DNA from: a candidate division WOR-3 bacterium
Lineage (GTDB): Bacteria > Hydrothermota > UBA3072
Length of the DNA stretch: 64,000 bases
Reading direction: 5' to 3'
Assembly (NCBI GenBank): GCA_039804165.1
Contig: JBDRZZ010000006.1
Span: forward strand, 26,217-90,216
Of the stretch, positions 11,218-20,085 are shown one piece after another; the first letter of the stretch is position 1; every line of letters starts with the position of its first letter. Both the position numbers and the translations under genes were made by a program. A model generated the notes under the pieces. It did no database searches and was not told where the DNA came from. It saw only the letters and a program-made list of their open reading frames with translations.

Positions 11218-12906
11218 TTATTCCTTTATAATTACCCATTCTTTTATAGTTTTATTACCTTGGTTATCGGTTAAAGAGATTTTAAGAATGTGTTTTCCTT
11301 TTTTAATTTCTTCTGGATATTCAAAAATCAATCTCTTCCTCTGGGGTTCATAAGCAAAAACTGTTTGTTTCCCATCTATAAATGTTTTAATTGAATGGAA
11401 GTTGACCCCGGATAAATTGTCATCAACTTCTATTATAAGAGGAACTTGAGAGGAAAATTTTTCACTTTTTAAAGAAAGAAGAGGTTTAGTTGTGTCCCTT
11501 AATATTCCAAAACACCCAAGGTGATCTATAAAGCCTATAAGGTTATCTCTATCTCTTTTAGAAGAAATGAATATCCAACTCTTTCCTTTCTTTTCATAAA
11601 TAGAGGATTTTTCTTCTTGAGTCTTTATCCTTATTTTTATTTTCTTTTTGAAAGGAAGTGGTGGCTCCCACTCCCATATGTCTCCATTTTTGTGTGATTT
11701 TACTGCTATTAAATCGGTGAAAAGGTTAGCATCCGCAGGAATAGAAATTTCACACTTTCCTTCTATAGATCTTAACTTATTCATTTTAATCTTTTTTAGA
11801 TTCCAAACTAAAATTGAATCCCCAGACTTTAAAATTCCTCCAAATTTGTTTGGATTAAACCATTTTCCTCTACACAAAAATCCATATGGTTCAAAAAGGA
11901 GTTCTTTCCCCAAGGTAAGAGTTTTTCTTTCTGGAAGAGAATCTATTAATTTTATTATTAAAGAGGTAAAGTTATAAGCAGCATCATAAACCTCTATTAA
12001 GTAAACTCCTTTTTCTTCTCCTTTTATTATTCCATCTTCACCTTCGAAAAAAGGAAGTTCATTGCCAGGACAACTAAAAACTTTCCTAAATTTTCTTCCT
12101 GTTCTTTTTTCGTATGCAAAATCGAAAAGGAACCTTGAGTCTTTGTAATTTGAATATGGAAATTTATCAATAAGTTCTCTTCTTATTAGTCTTTCTCCTT
12201 TATATAGTCTAATTTCTTTTGGCCCAACTCTTCCGGATTTCCCATTTACTTTGTCGAATACCTCTATTTCTATTCCTGCTTTTCCTTCTATAAAAACTTT
12301 AATTGTGTCATAAATGGAGTTGTAAAGTTCTCCAATAGGAGAGCCATTTACTCTTGAAGAACCGCCCAAAGGAATGATTCTTAGTCCTGTGATTACAGGA
12401 GGGATTGAGTCAGAAATAGTAAACCCTCTAATAAGAGGATCCATAGGTTTTTGAAATTTGTCTCTCATTTCAAAATGAAGATGAGGAGATAAACAGCCCG
12501 AATTTCCTCCATACCCAATTACGTCACCTCTTTTAACTAAGATTTCTCCTTCTTTAAACCATATATCCGTAGAATAAGAAAGTTTCCTTAACTGTTCTTT
12601 TCTCACTATTTCTTCTATTTTTTTTGGAAAGGAAAATAGATGAGCGTAGACAAAAGTTTCGCCTGTCCAACTTTTTACGTATACTGCTTTCCCATAACCC
12701 CAAGGAGAAGTTTTTACTCTCCATACCCAGCCGTCACAAACCGAGAGAATTTTCTCCCCAATTTTCTTAATAGGAAGATCAATCCCAGCGTGAAGATGAT
12801 CTTCCCTCCACTCCCCAAAAGAAGAAAGAATGCCTTTTTCTTCAGTAGGCCAAAGAAAATCTATTTCGAGAAAGATAGAAAAAAAATAAAATCCAAAAAA
12901 TCCCAC
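11218..12906 (-). CDS. Secreted M23 family metallopeptidase (LytM-type) with long beta-rich tail
   Basis: A 562-residue exported protein with a hydrophobic N-terminus (M-G-F-F-G-F-Y-F-F-S). The M23 domain occupies about residues 18-165, with zinc ligands H39 and D43 in H-A-G-I-D-L and the H142-L-H144 motif in S-P-H-L-H-F-E, so it is likely active on peptidoglycan cross-links. The remaining ~400 residues are beta-rich with Ig-like character (S-I-P-P-V-I-T-G-L, T-D-N-Q-G-N-K) and no recognisable T9SS CTD. The start is a GTG without a clear Shine-Dalgarno site; a 17-base palindrome sits immediately upstream, so the start and control are uncertain. It is divergent from the response-regulator gene. 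Confidence 0.85.
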   Translation of the reverse strand: MGFFGFYFFSIFLEIDFLWPTEEKGILSSFGEWREDHLHAGIDLPIKKIGEKILSVCDGWVWRVKTSPWGYGKAVYVKSWTGETFVYAHLFSFPKKIEEIVRKEQLRKLSYSTDIWFKEGEILVKRGDVIGYGGNSGCLSPHLHFEMRDKFQKPMDPLIRGFTISDSIPPVITGLRIIPLGGSSRVNGSPIGELYNSIYDTIKVFIEGKAGIEIEVFDKVNGKSGRVGPKEIRLYKGERLIRRELIDKFPYSNYKDSRFLFDFAYEKRTGRKFRKVFSCPGNELPFFEGEDGIIKGEEKGVYLIEVYDAAYNFTSLIIKLIDSLPERKTLTLGKELLFEPYGFLCRGKWFNPNKFGGILKSGDSILVWNLKKIKMNKLRSIEGKCEISIPADANLFTDLIAVKSHKNGDIWEWEPPLPFKKKIKIRIKTQEEKSSIYEKKGKSWIFISSKRDRDNLIGFIDHLGCFGILRDTTKPLLSLKSEKFSSQVPLIIEVDDNLSGVNFHSIKTFIDGKQTVFAYEPQRKRLIFEYPEEIKKGKHILKISLTDNQGNKTIKEWVIIKE

Positions 12907-12923
12907 TTTGTTAATTTAACAAA
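12907..12923. promoter_or_regulatory. 17-base palindrome between divergent genes
   Basis: TTTGTTAA-T-TTAACAAA: perfect 8-base arms around one central base, abutting the GTG start of the M23 peptidase gene and 130 bases from the response-regulator start. It could be an operator or a small RNA hairpin masking the peptidase start. It is AT-rich, so chance is not excluded. Confidence 0.3.
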
Positions 12924-13052
12924 AACTAACAATTTCGCAATGTTAGTAAAAATATTTAAACTGAGGTTATCTTAATTTTACATAATCTTAAGTTAAGTTT
13001 TTGATTTTTAATATCTTATTTTTGGAACAATTTTTGTAATATAAATTTTATT

Positions 13053-13853
13053 ATGAAAGAGATTTTGATTGTTGATGATTTTAGGCCAACTTTAGATTCA
13101 ATTGGAGATTATCTCTCAAGGAAATTTAAGGGAGAGATGAGGATACATTTAGCAGAAAATGGAAGGGAAGCAATAGAGATCTTAGAAAAGAAAGAAATAG
13201 ATTTGGTTGTGACAGATATAGCAATGCCTATAATGGATGGGTTAGAACTTCTTGCTTATATGAGCAAGAAATATTCTGAGATTCCTGTTATTGTAATGAC
13301 CTCTTTTGGAACGCCACAAATAGAAGAGAATCTTAAAAAATTTAAGGCTTTTCTTTATATTGAGAAGCCTTTTGATATTAATTCTCTTGAGGAGAAAATT
13401 TTGGAAGGGCTTAAGGGTGAAACAGAAGGGCATATTAGGGGTTTCTCGTTGCCTTCTTTTTTACAACTCATAGCCTTAGAATCCAAAACTTGCACCCTAA
13501 AGATTGAATACGAAGGAAAGAAAGGTTTTTTATATTTTATAAATGGTTCTTTAATAGATGCTAAAACCGGAACAAATTCTGGGTTAGAAGCTGCAATAGA
13601 GCTTTTATCTTTAGAAAAAGCTGAGATTGAAATTGATGGGAAATGTAAGAAGACAGAAAGGGTTATAGATGCTCCTTTACATTATCTTTTACTTGAGAGT
13701 GCTCGGATTAAAGACGAAGAAAATAGAAAGAAAAAATCAGTAGAAGATCTTGAGAAAGAAATTAAGATTGAAGTGGAAAAGGAGTTATATACTCTTTTAG
13801 ATCTTAACTTTAATTTGCTTTTAAATAATGATACGGAAGGAACCTTTTTATAA
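13053..13853 (+). CDS. Response regulator receiver protein with DUF4388 (PATAN) domain
   Basis: A 266-residue cytoplasmic protein. Residues 1-120 are a CheY-type receiver with the acidic pair in V-D-D near residue 8, the phospho-acceptor aspartate near 54 in V-T-D-I-A-M-P, the M-T-S switch region near 83 and the conserved lysine in I-E-K-P-F near 107. Residues ~128-215 match DUF4388/PATAN (G-F-S-L-P-S-F-L-Q-L-I-A-L-E, then G-F-L-Y-F-I-N-G-S-L-I-D-A). That domain is common with receivers in gliding or surface-associated bacteria. There is no DNA-binding output, so it probably signals by protein contact. No Shine-Dalgarno site is evident before the ATG. It is followed 30 bases later by a secreted repeat protein; whether they are functionally linked is unknown. 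Confidence 0.9.
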   Translation: MKEILIVDDFRPTLDSIGDYLSRKFKGEMRIHLAENGREAIEILEKKEIDLVVTDIAMPIMDGLELLAYMSKKYSEIPVIVMTSFGTPQIEENLKKFKAFLYIEKPFDINSLEEKILEGLKGETEGHIRGFSLPSFLQLIALESKTCTLKIEYEGKKGFLYFINGSLIDAKTGTNSGLEAAIELLSLEKAEIEIDGKCKKTERVIDAPLHYLLLESARIKDEENRKKKSVEDLEKEIKIEVEKELYTLLDLNFNLLLNNDTEGTFL

Positions 13854-13883
13854 ATTTTTAAGTTTTATAAAAAGGAGGTTAAG

Positions 13884-16430
13884 ATGAAAAGAGGTAAGGT
13901 AGTAGGACTTATGTTATTTTGTTATCTTTTTGTTTTCTCTCTCTTTGGGATTGAGCTTATTAAGGATGATTTTAGGCTGAATGATGATGAAGTTGGAGGG
14001 AATAACTATTCCCCAGATGTTTTAATTTTTGGAAATGGGGAGGAAGTAATTTTTTGGGGAGATGAACGAAATGGGAGTAGGAATATCTATGGGCAATTTT
14101 ACGATTCTTTAGGGAATAAGCTTTGGGGTAATTTTAAGCTCACAATGATGAATGCTTTCAATTGGGAGACCGACCCAAAAGTTTCTAATATTGGTGATAG
14201 CTTACTTGTAATTTATAAATATGGTTATGCTCAGTGGTTAACTATAGAGGGAGAGGCTTTAGGTTATCCAATTTATCTTGGATATTTATATGATTTTGAT
14301 TTTGCAATAAGTGATTCAGGAATATTTTTGGTAGGCTCTACTTATATTTCAGGGAAGGGGTATGATGTTTTTCTTAAAAGATTTAAATTTAATGGAGACT
14401 CTGTAGGTCAACGAATTATTTTGAATACTGATGGGTCTTCTGCCGATCAAATGTATCCGTTTATAGCAAGAGACAATAACGGAAGATTTGTTGTTGTGTG
14501 GAGAGATTGTAGGAATTCCTCTAAAGGGGACATATATGGACAACTTATTAATGAAAAGGGAGACCCGATAGGTTCAAATTTTCTTGTAAACACAGATTTA
14601 GGGGATAATGATCAACTATCTCCTTCTTGTGCAATGGATTCAGCCGGAAACTTTATTGTTGTTTGGGAGGATGGGCGGAGTAGTCCTCATTGCGTTTATG
14701 GCCAGAGGTTTGATCAATCGGGTGTCCCAATAGATACTAATTTCAAAATAAATGACACCTCTCTTACTTGTTCCCATCCTTCCTGTGGAATGGATAAGGA
14801 AGGGAACTTTGTTGTTGTTTGGGGAGAGGGAAGTAAAACCATCTCCGGGCAGCTCTTTGATAAAAGCGGGAGTAAAATAGGTTATAATTTTAAGATAGTT
14901 GAAGATGATAATAGTTTTAGCCTTAATCCTTGCGTTATTATGAGTGAAGACAAATTTGTTGTAGCATGGGAGAGGGATAAAGAGGGTGGTTTGGATATTT
15001 ATAAGAGAAGCTTTAAAAATGATGGGACTCCTCTTTCTGGAGAGGAAAAGGTTAACGAGATTGAAGGGACCGCAAATCAAGAGTATCCAGTTGTGGATAT
15101 GAATTCTTCGGGTAGTGTTGTTGTCGCTTGGACAGATTTCCGGAGCCCTTGGGGAGTTTATTTCCAGCGACTTGATCCTCTTGGAAATCCAATTGGGGAA
15201 AATATTCATATTGAGCCCGGATACACTCCAGATGTAGCATTATCTGAAGATTCAAGCTTTGTTATCGTATACAGATATTATGGAGAAATTCATCTTCAGA
15301 GAGTAAGTCCTTCTGGAGATACCGTAGGCTCTCCTCTTAGGATAGATGAGGTAAGTGGTTATTATTGTTATAGTCCTTCGGTTGATATTGATTTTCTAAA
15401 TAATGCTGTTGTTACTTGGTATGATCACCGTGATGGAGACAATGATATTTGGGCTCAAAAGATTAATAAATTAGGAATGAAAGTAGGCAGTAACTTTAAA
15501 GTGAATGAAGATGATGGTTCTTCTTCCCAAGAAGAACCGAGTATAGCAATGACTCCCAATGGTAAATTTCTAATAGCTTGGGCTGATAATAGAAACGGAA
15601 ATTATGATATATATGCTCAATTGTTTGGTTCGGATGGGACACCTATAAATGGAAATTTAAAGATTAATGAAAGTGAAGATCCTTCCGGGCAATTTAATCC
15701 CTGTGTAGCTTATCTTCCAGATGGAAATTTTATTGTTGCTTGGGAGGATTACGGTTCTTCTTATGGTGTTTATTTTCAAATAGTAGATACCACAGGAGTT
15801 CTTGTTGATTCTAATTGTAAGGTTAGTCAGAATAATCACTGGGGATTTTCTCCAGAAGTGAGTGTTGCGCCTTCCGGTGAATTTGTAATTACTTGGGAGG
15901 ATTATGATTATTATTCTTTTTATAATATCTATGCTCAGAGGTATAAAGCTCAGAGAACCCCTGATGAAGAAAACTTTAAAGTAAATAACGATATGGAAGG
16001 AGTAAATAATTCTCAGCTCTACCCTTCTGTCGCAACAAATGGGAATTCGTTAATTTTCGTTTGGCAAGATGCAAGATGGCAAAAAGGTTGGGACATAGCA
16101 GCAAAAGTATTTGGTCTTCCATTTGGGATAGAAGAGAGAAAATCAGAAAAGTTTCTTACCACGCTTTTCCAAAATATCCCAAACCCATTTGGTAATACAA
16201 CTTTTATTTCCTATCAACTTGAGGAAATTGAAGAGATAAGCTTGAATATATATGATATCTCAGGAAGATTAGTTAAATCTCTTGTAAGTGGTGTTGGAAA
16301 ACCAGGAATTCATACCATTATATGGAACGGAAAGGATAAAAATGGTGTGGATCTACCTTCTGGGATTTACTTCTGTCGTTTGGAAACACCTAAAAAGACT
16401 TATTCAATAAAAATGACGCTTCTTAGATGA
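13884..16430 (+). CDS. Secreted repeat (propeller-like) protein with T9SS C-terminal sorting domain
   Basis: An 848-residue exported protein: signal peptide with hydrophobic core V-V-G-L-M-L-F-C-Y-L-F-V-F-S. A long run of ~60-residue repeats follows, each with a core like F-V-V-V-W-x-D-x-R, then an I-Y-G-Q-L/F strand, a G-x-P-I/V-G-x-N-F turn, N-x-D, and P-x-x-A-x-D-x-x-G. About a dozen copies suggest one or two beta-propellers. The last ~85 residues are a CTD (Q-N-I-P-N-P-F-G-N-T, I-S-G-R-L-V-K, S-G-I-Y-F-C-R). A good AGGAGG precedes the ATG. No catalytic motif is visible, so a surface or adhesive role is a guess. It converges with the OMP gene two bases after its stop. Confidence 0.83.
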   Translation: MKRGKVVGLMLFCYLFVFSLFGIELIKDDFRLNDDEVGGNNYSPDVLIFGNGEEVIFWGDERNGSRNIYGQFYDSLGNKLWGNFKLTMMNAFNWETDPKVSNIGDSLLVIYKYGYAQWLTIEGEALGYPIYLGYLYDFDFAISDSGIFLVGSTYISGKGYDVFLKRFKFNGDSVGQRIILNTDGSSADQMYPFIARDNNGRFVVVWRDCRNSSKGDIYGQLINEKGDPIGSNFLVNTDLGDNDQLSPSCAMDSAGNFIVVWEDGRSSPHCVYGQRFDQSGVPIDTNFKINDTSLTCSHPSCGMDKEGNFVVVWGEGSKTISGQLFDKSGSKIGYNFKIVEDDNSFSLNPCVIMSEDKFVVAWERDKEGGLDIYKRSFKNDGTPLSGEEKVNEIEGTANQEYPVVDMNSSGSVVVAWTDFRSPWGVYFQRLDPLGNPIGENIHIEPGYTPDVALSEDSSFVIVYRYYGEIHLQRVSPSGDTVGSPLRIDEVSGYYCYSPSVDIDFLNNAVVTWYDHRDGDNDIWAQKINKLGMKVGSNFKVNEDDGSSSQEEPSIAMTPNGKFLIAWADNRNGNYDIYAQLFGSDGTPINGNLKINESEDPSGQFNPCVAYLPDGNFIVAWEDYGSSYGVYFQIVDTTGVLVDSNCKVSQNNHWGFSPEVSVAPSGEFVITWEDYDYYSFYNIYAQRYKAQRTPDEENFKVNNDMEGVNNSQLYPSVATNGNSLIFVWQDARWQKGWDIAAKVFGLPFGIEERKSEKFLTTLFQNIPNPFGNTTFISYQLEEIEEISLNIYDISGRLVKSLVSGVGKPGIHTIIWNGKDKNGVDLPSGIYFCRLETPKKTYSIKMTLLR

Positions 16431-16432
16431 AG

Positions 16433-16885
16433 TTACAAATCAAGGAAGACCCTTCCTCCAATGCTCGCAGAGGCATCAAAGTCTGTTTCTGGATAAAGAT
16501 TTAAAAGAGGAGAAATTTCGAAAAATAAGTCAAATGGTGCTTCTTCAAATAAGTAGGTAAGTCCAACTGGGACCCTAATTCCAATTTCTATTTCTTTCTT
16601 AAATAAAATCCTTCCTCCCATTCCAAGATATAAAGGAAGCTCTCCTTTTTCTACCTTAATCAAATCAAAAAAATGATAAATGAAATCACAATTTATTTGA
16701 AAATAATCTTCTTTAAAAGACCATCCAGATGCTCCACAAACGCTGGTGGAGCTACCTGTCCAGGTCTTAATTGTTATGCCCGTAGGATCTCCAGCAACAA
16801 TACCTAAGCCTAAATCTTTTTTTAGAACAATACTCTTTCCAATTAAAGAAATAGCTATTAATGAAAAACAAGCAATTTTTCTCAT
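16433..16885 (-). CDS. Small exported, probably outer-membrane beta-barrel protein
   Basis: A 150-residue protein starting M-R-K-I-A-C-F-S-L-I-A-I-S-L-I-G with a clear signal peptide and a GGAGGAGAG ribosome site; a longer frame from 16954 adds 23 residues without a site and is rejected. The mature part begins G-L-G-I-V-A-G-D-P-T-G-I-T-I-K, a pattern I associate with small uncharacterised beta-barrel proteins. It continues with alternating hydrophobic strands and ends G-G-R-V-F-L-D-L with a terminal aromatic/Leu strand typical of barrel insertion. No function can be assigned. It is divergent from the Yip1 operon and convergent with the repeat-protein gene. Confidence 0.72.
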   Translation of the reverse strand: MRKIACFSLIAISLIGKSIVLKKDLGLGIVAGDPTGITIKTWTGSSTSVCGASGWSFKEDYFQINCDFIYHFFDLIKVEKGELPLYLGMGGRILFKKEIEIGIRVPVGLTYLFEEAPFDLFFEISPLLNLYPETDFDASASIGGRVFLDL

Positions 16886-16947
16886 CTTTCTCTCCTCCTT
16901 TTTCCTGAAAATTAATCTGGATTCTGAGAAAGTCAATATTTGCTTAC

Positions 16948-16975
16948 TTGACATATAAATAAATTTTTCTATTAT
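16948..16975 (+). promoter_or_regulatory. Promoter of the Yip1-TolC-MacAB operon
   Basis: A perfect TTGACA (16948-16953) and TATTAT (16970-16975) are separated by 16 bases, about 85 bases upstream of the Yip1 ATG. The interval downstream holds only AT-rich leader and an AGGAGG ribosome site. Confidence 0.6.
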
Positions 16976-17061
16976 ATAGTAAACTTATAAAAATTTTTAA
17001 AAATATAAAAAGTATTTGAATAAAAGTTTTTATTATTTGTAAAATTAATAAAGGAGGATAT

Positions 17062-17712
17062 ATGATGAGTGTTATAAATGTAATAATTGAACCTCAAAAG
17101 GTGTTTGAGCACATTAAAGAAAAAGACGATTGGTGGATCCCTTTTATTATTGTTATCCTTATAAGTTTTCTTTTCTTATGGATTAGCTCTCCCGCAGTGA
17201 ATCGTCTCTTAGCAGAGAAGATGGCTGAGGTTGGAGTGAGTAAAGAGTTCTCTAAAGCAGCAGAAATTATAAAGTATATAGTGGTTCCAATTACAAGCTT
17301 TATTGGATTTTTGATTCTTTCTTTAATTATATGGCTTTTAGGTAACCTTTTTGGAGGAGATTGGGATTTCGTTAAAGCTCTTGATCTTTATGCATATTCT
17401 TCTATTACTCAGGTTTTAAGAACCTTACTAAACATAATAACGATTCTTATTCGGGGGACTCCAAATATAGTAACTCTTAAAGACTTAAATGTTGCTACAG
17501 GGCTTAATCTCTTTTTTAATCCTCAAAATCCCAAACTTTATGCTCTTTTTTCCGGAATAGAAGCTTTTACTATTTGGCAATTTACACTTATCTCTTTTGG
17601 AGTTTCCCAAGTTTCCGGGGTCTCTAAGAAAAAAGGAGTTTGGGTTGGAGTTATTTCTTATATTATCTCTCTTGGATTTAGCGTTATTTTTGCAAAGAAA
17701 GAGATAATGTGA
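17062..17712 (+). CDS. Yip1 domain integral membrane protein
   Basis: A 216-residue inner-membrane protein with about five hydrophobic helices (residues ~27-45, 70-93, 106-125, 165-185, 190-208). The N-terminus I-I-E-P-Q-K-V-F-E-H-I-K-E and the D-W-W-I-P-F entry into the first helix are typical of bacterial Yip1/DUF1282-type proteins. Start: AGGAGG is followed by ATG ATG; the first ATG is used. It is the first gene of a six-gene run, and its stop overlaps the GTG of the TolC gene. Bacterial Yip1 proteins have no settled function; the context suggests help with envelope export. Confidence 0.85.
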   Translation: MMSVINVIIEPQKVFEHIKEKDDWWIPFIIVILISFLFLWISSPAVNRLLAEKMAEVGVSKEFSKAAEIIKYIVVPITSFIGFLILSLIIWLLGNLFGGDWDFVKALDLYAYSSITQVLRTLLNIITILIRGTPNIVTLKDLNVATGLNLFFNPQNPKLYALFSGIEAFTIWQFTLISFGVSQVSGVSKKKGVWVGVISYIISLGFSVIFAKKEIM

Positions 17713-18950
17713 GTATTCTATTAATCCTATTAATTTCTCTTATTAATTTAACTCTCAGTGATGCGATCAAAAAGGGATTAAAAGAGAATCCTCTTTATTT
17801 ACAGGCAAAAAAAGAATTTCTAATAAAGCAAAAGAATAATGCTTATTTTTATTCAGAACTTCTCCCAAGAATTTCAGGAGGATACCTTAGGCAGAAAAAC
17901 AACTTAATTCTTGATGGGGTAGAAGTTTATGACTCCACAAATAGATATTATGGTGTAGAGATGAACTGGGATTTGAGTCCTAATGAAATTTTTAATGCTT
18001 TTTCTTCTCATTATGATAATAGCTCAATATTTTTTTCTTTTTTGGAGCTTAGAGACCAAGCAATATACGAGATTATATCGCAATATCTTAATACTCTTAA
18101 ACTTGATAAGCTATTTGAAAGTAGAAAGAGAGCTGTGGAGCGAACGGAAAACAATTTGAAACTTATTGAGGAAAAAAAAGAACTTGGAGCAGCTTCTTTT
18201 GCGGAAGTTTTGCAAGGGAAGGTGAACAACTTAGAAGCACAATTGGAATTTATGGAAACTAAGAAGAATAGGAAAATTAGTTTGTTGAAACTGAAAAAGC
18301 TTATTGGTCTTGGGATAGGAGATTCTGTTTTACTTGAGGAACCAGAGATTGATTTTGTAATTCCGCCAAAGGATTCTATTTTTTATTTGGCCGAGAGAAG
18401 AGACCCACTTATTAATGAATTTACTTCTGAACTTATAAAGGCAAGAATTGATTTTTTGAATGTTTCAACAAAGAATTTTTTTTCTTTTTCTTTTGGAACA
18501 GAATGGAGATATAGAGATAAAGAATTTCCTAATTTAGATTTTTTGAAAGATAATTATAATTATTCTATTGGATTTTCTATTTCTATTCCTTTATTCACAG
18601 GTTTTTCCAGAATTAATGAAATTACAAAAGCCCAATTAATAATGGATTTGGCTTTTTTGAGGCTTAAAGAAAGAGAAAAAGAATTAAGAATATTGGTGGA
18701 AGAGAATTATCTCTTATACGAGGAGTCCCAAAAGAAATTAGAGTTAGCACAGACCGCCTTAAGTTTTGCAGAAGAGAATTATAAGGCTGCATCTGAGAGG
18801 TATCGCCTTGGGGAAGCCTCAATAATTGAACTTTTAGGAGCGGAAGAAGACCTCCTAAAAGCTCAATATTATTTAACTGAAGCGAGATTTGATTGGTATC
18901 TTTCTATTTATAGTCTTAGAAAACTTATGGGAGAATTATATGAAGAATAA
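17709..18950 (+). CDS. TolC-family outer membrane efflux protein
   Basis: A 413-residue exported protein with a hydrophobic signal (I-L-L-I-L-L-I-S-L-I) and the duplicated coiled-coil and strand layout of TolC. It opens S-D-A-I-K-K-G-L-K-E-N-P-L-Y-L-Q-A-K and shows long charged helices (E-R-T-E-N-N-L-K-L-I-E-E). A second repeat ends E-N-Y-K-A-A-S-E-R-Y-R-L-G-E-A-S-I-I-E-L-L, the classic outer membrane efflux protein tail. The GTG start overlaps the Yip1 stop, indicating coupled translation. It should form the outer-membrane channel for the MacA/MacB-like genes that follow; the substrate is unknown. Confidence 0.92.
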   Translation: MSILLILLISLINLTLSDAIKKGLKENPLYLQAKKEFLIKQKNNAYFYSELLPRISGGYLRQKNNLILDGVEVYDSTNRYYGVEMNWDLSPNEIFNAFSSHYDNSSIFFSFLELRDQAIYEIISQYLNTLKLDKLFESRKRAVERTENNLKLIEEKKELGAASFAEVLQGKVNNLEAQLEFMETKKNRKISLLKLKKLIGLGIGDSVLLEEPEIDFVIPPKDSIFYLAERRDPLINEFTSELIKARIDFLNVSTKNFFSFSFGTEWRYRDKEFPNLDFLKDNYNYSIGFSISIPLFTGFSRINEITKAQLIMDLAFLRLKEREKELRILVEENYLLYEESQKKLELAQTALSFAEENYKAASERYRLGEASIIELLGAEEDLLKAQYYLTEARFDWYLSIYSLRKLMGELYEE

Positions 18951-20076
18951 GAGAAAATTAATTGTTTTGATTTCTATAATCGTGTTTTTTATTCTTGTAA
19001 TATTTGTAAATATAAAAAGAACAAATGTTGTTAAGGTTGAGGTTGTAAAAGTGAGTAGAGGTAAAATAGAGGAGATTGTCTCTGCTCCTGGAGAGATTCA
19101 TTCGGAGGAAGAAAGGCAGATAAACGCAGAAGTTACAGCTGAAGTGATTAAGTTATATGTAGAGGAAGGAGATAAAGTGAAAGAAGGGCAGGTTCTTGTA
19201 AAACTTGATTCTACGGAGCAATACGCTGCTTATAGAAGAGCTCTTGCAGGGCTAAATGCCCAAAGAGCAGATCTTGAGTTTAAGAAAGAACAGCTAAGAA
19301 GGAAAAAAGAGTTATATGAGAAGGGGTTAATCTCTAAGGAGAATTATGAGAATATTGCGACTGAAGTAGAGCTTGCTGAGAGTAATTTTGAAAATGCAAT
19401 TGCAGAACTAAAAAGAGCAAAAAGAATGCTTGAAAGAGCAACAATTAGAGCCCCTATTAAAGGAACAATAATGAATATAAATAAAAGGGAGGGAGAGGTT
19501 GTGGTTGCCGGAACTGTAAATAATCCTGGTTCAATAATCCTAACCATTTCAGATCTTGAAAAAATGGAGATGGTAGCAAAAGTTAATGAGAATGAAGTTC
19601 CGAGAGTTTCGATAGGAGATACCGCAAGGATTTCTATTGATGCTTTCCCAGACACCACATTTATTGGAATCGTTTATTATAAGGCAAGTATGCCAAAAGA
19701 AACTTCTCTTGGAGTTGTAGAGTTTGAAGTGAAAATTTCTATACCTTTTCATCCCGGGATGTTGCCTGGTATGAGTGCAAATTGTGAAATTATTACAGCA
19801 AAGAAACAAAATGTTCTTCGTATTCCTCTTCAAGCTTTGGTTACGAAAGAGGAGAAAAGTGGGGTTTATAAGATAGAAAATGGTGTTGTTAAATTTGTGG
19901 AAATTAAAACTGGAATAATAGAAGGGAAGTGGGTTGAGGTTAAAGAAGGACTTCTAGAAAACGACCTTGTTGTTTCTGGGCCACTTAAGACAATGATTAA
20001 TCTTGTGGATAATCAAAAAGTTAGTTGGGAAGAGAGTGAAAGGAAAGATAAAAAGATTGAAAAAAATGATAAGTAA
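18940..20076 (+). CDS. MacA/HlyD-type periplasmic adaptor (membrane fusion) protein
   Basis: A 378-residue protein with one N-terminal membrane helix (L-I-V-L-I-S-I-I-V-F-F-I-L-V). The lipoyl/barrel-sandwich halves are around residues 55-85 (V-T-A-E-V-I-K-L-Y-V-E-E-G-D-K-V-K-E-G-Q) and 165-190 (I-R-A-P-I-K-G-T-I), with a coiled-coil hairpin between them. A beta-barrel and membrane-proximal domain follow. The start used has GGGAGA upstream and overlaps the end of the TolC gene; a longer frame from 18889 is rejected. It bridges the MacB-like transporter and TolC. The lysine-rich C-terminal tail (K-D-K-K-I-E-K-N) is unremarkable. Confidence 0.92.
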   Translation: MKNKRKLIVLISIIVFFILVIFVNIKRTNVVKVEVVKVSRGKIEEIVSAPGEIHSEEERQINAEVTAEVIKLYVEEGDKVKEGQVLVKLDSTEQYAAYRRALAGLNAQRADLEFKKEQLRRKKELYEKGLISKENYENIATEVELAESNFENAIAELKRAKRMLERATIRAPIKGTIMNINKREGEVVVAGTVNNPGSIILTISDLEKMEMVAKVNENEVPRVSIGDTARISIDAFPDTTFIGIVYYKASMPKETSLGVVEFEVKISIPFHPGMLPGMSANCEIITAKKQNVLRIPLQALVTKEEKSGVYKIENGVVKFVEIKTGIIEGKWVEVKEGLLENDLVVSGPLKTMINLVDNQKVSWEESERKDKKIEKNDK

Positions 20077-20085
20077 TTTGGAAGT

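Noticed and set aside
14640-15255. Two long minus-strand frames opposite the repeat protein
   Set aside because: Repeats in the sense gene create repeated open antisense frames; no protein-like features.
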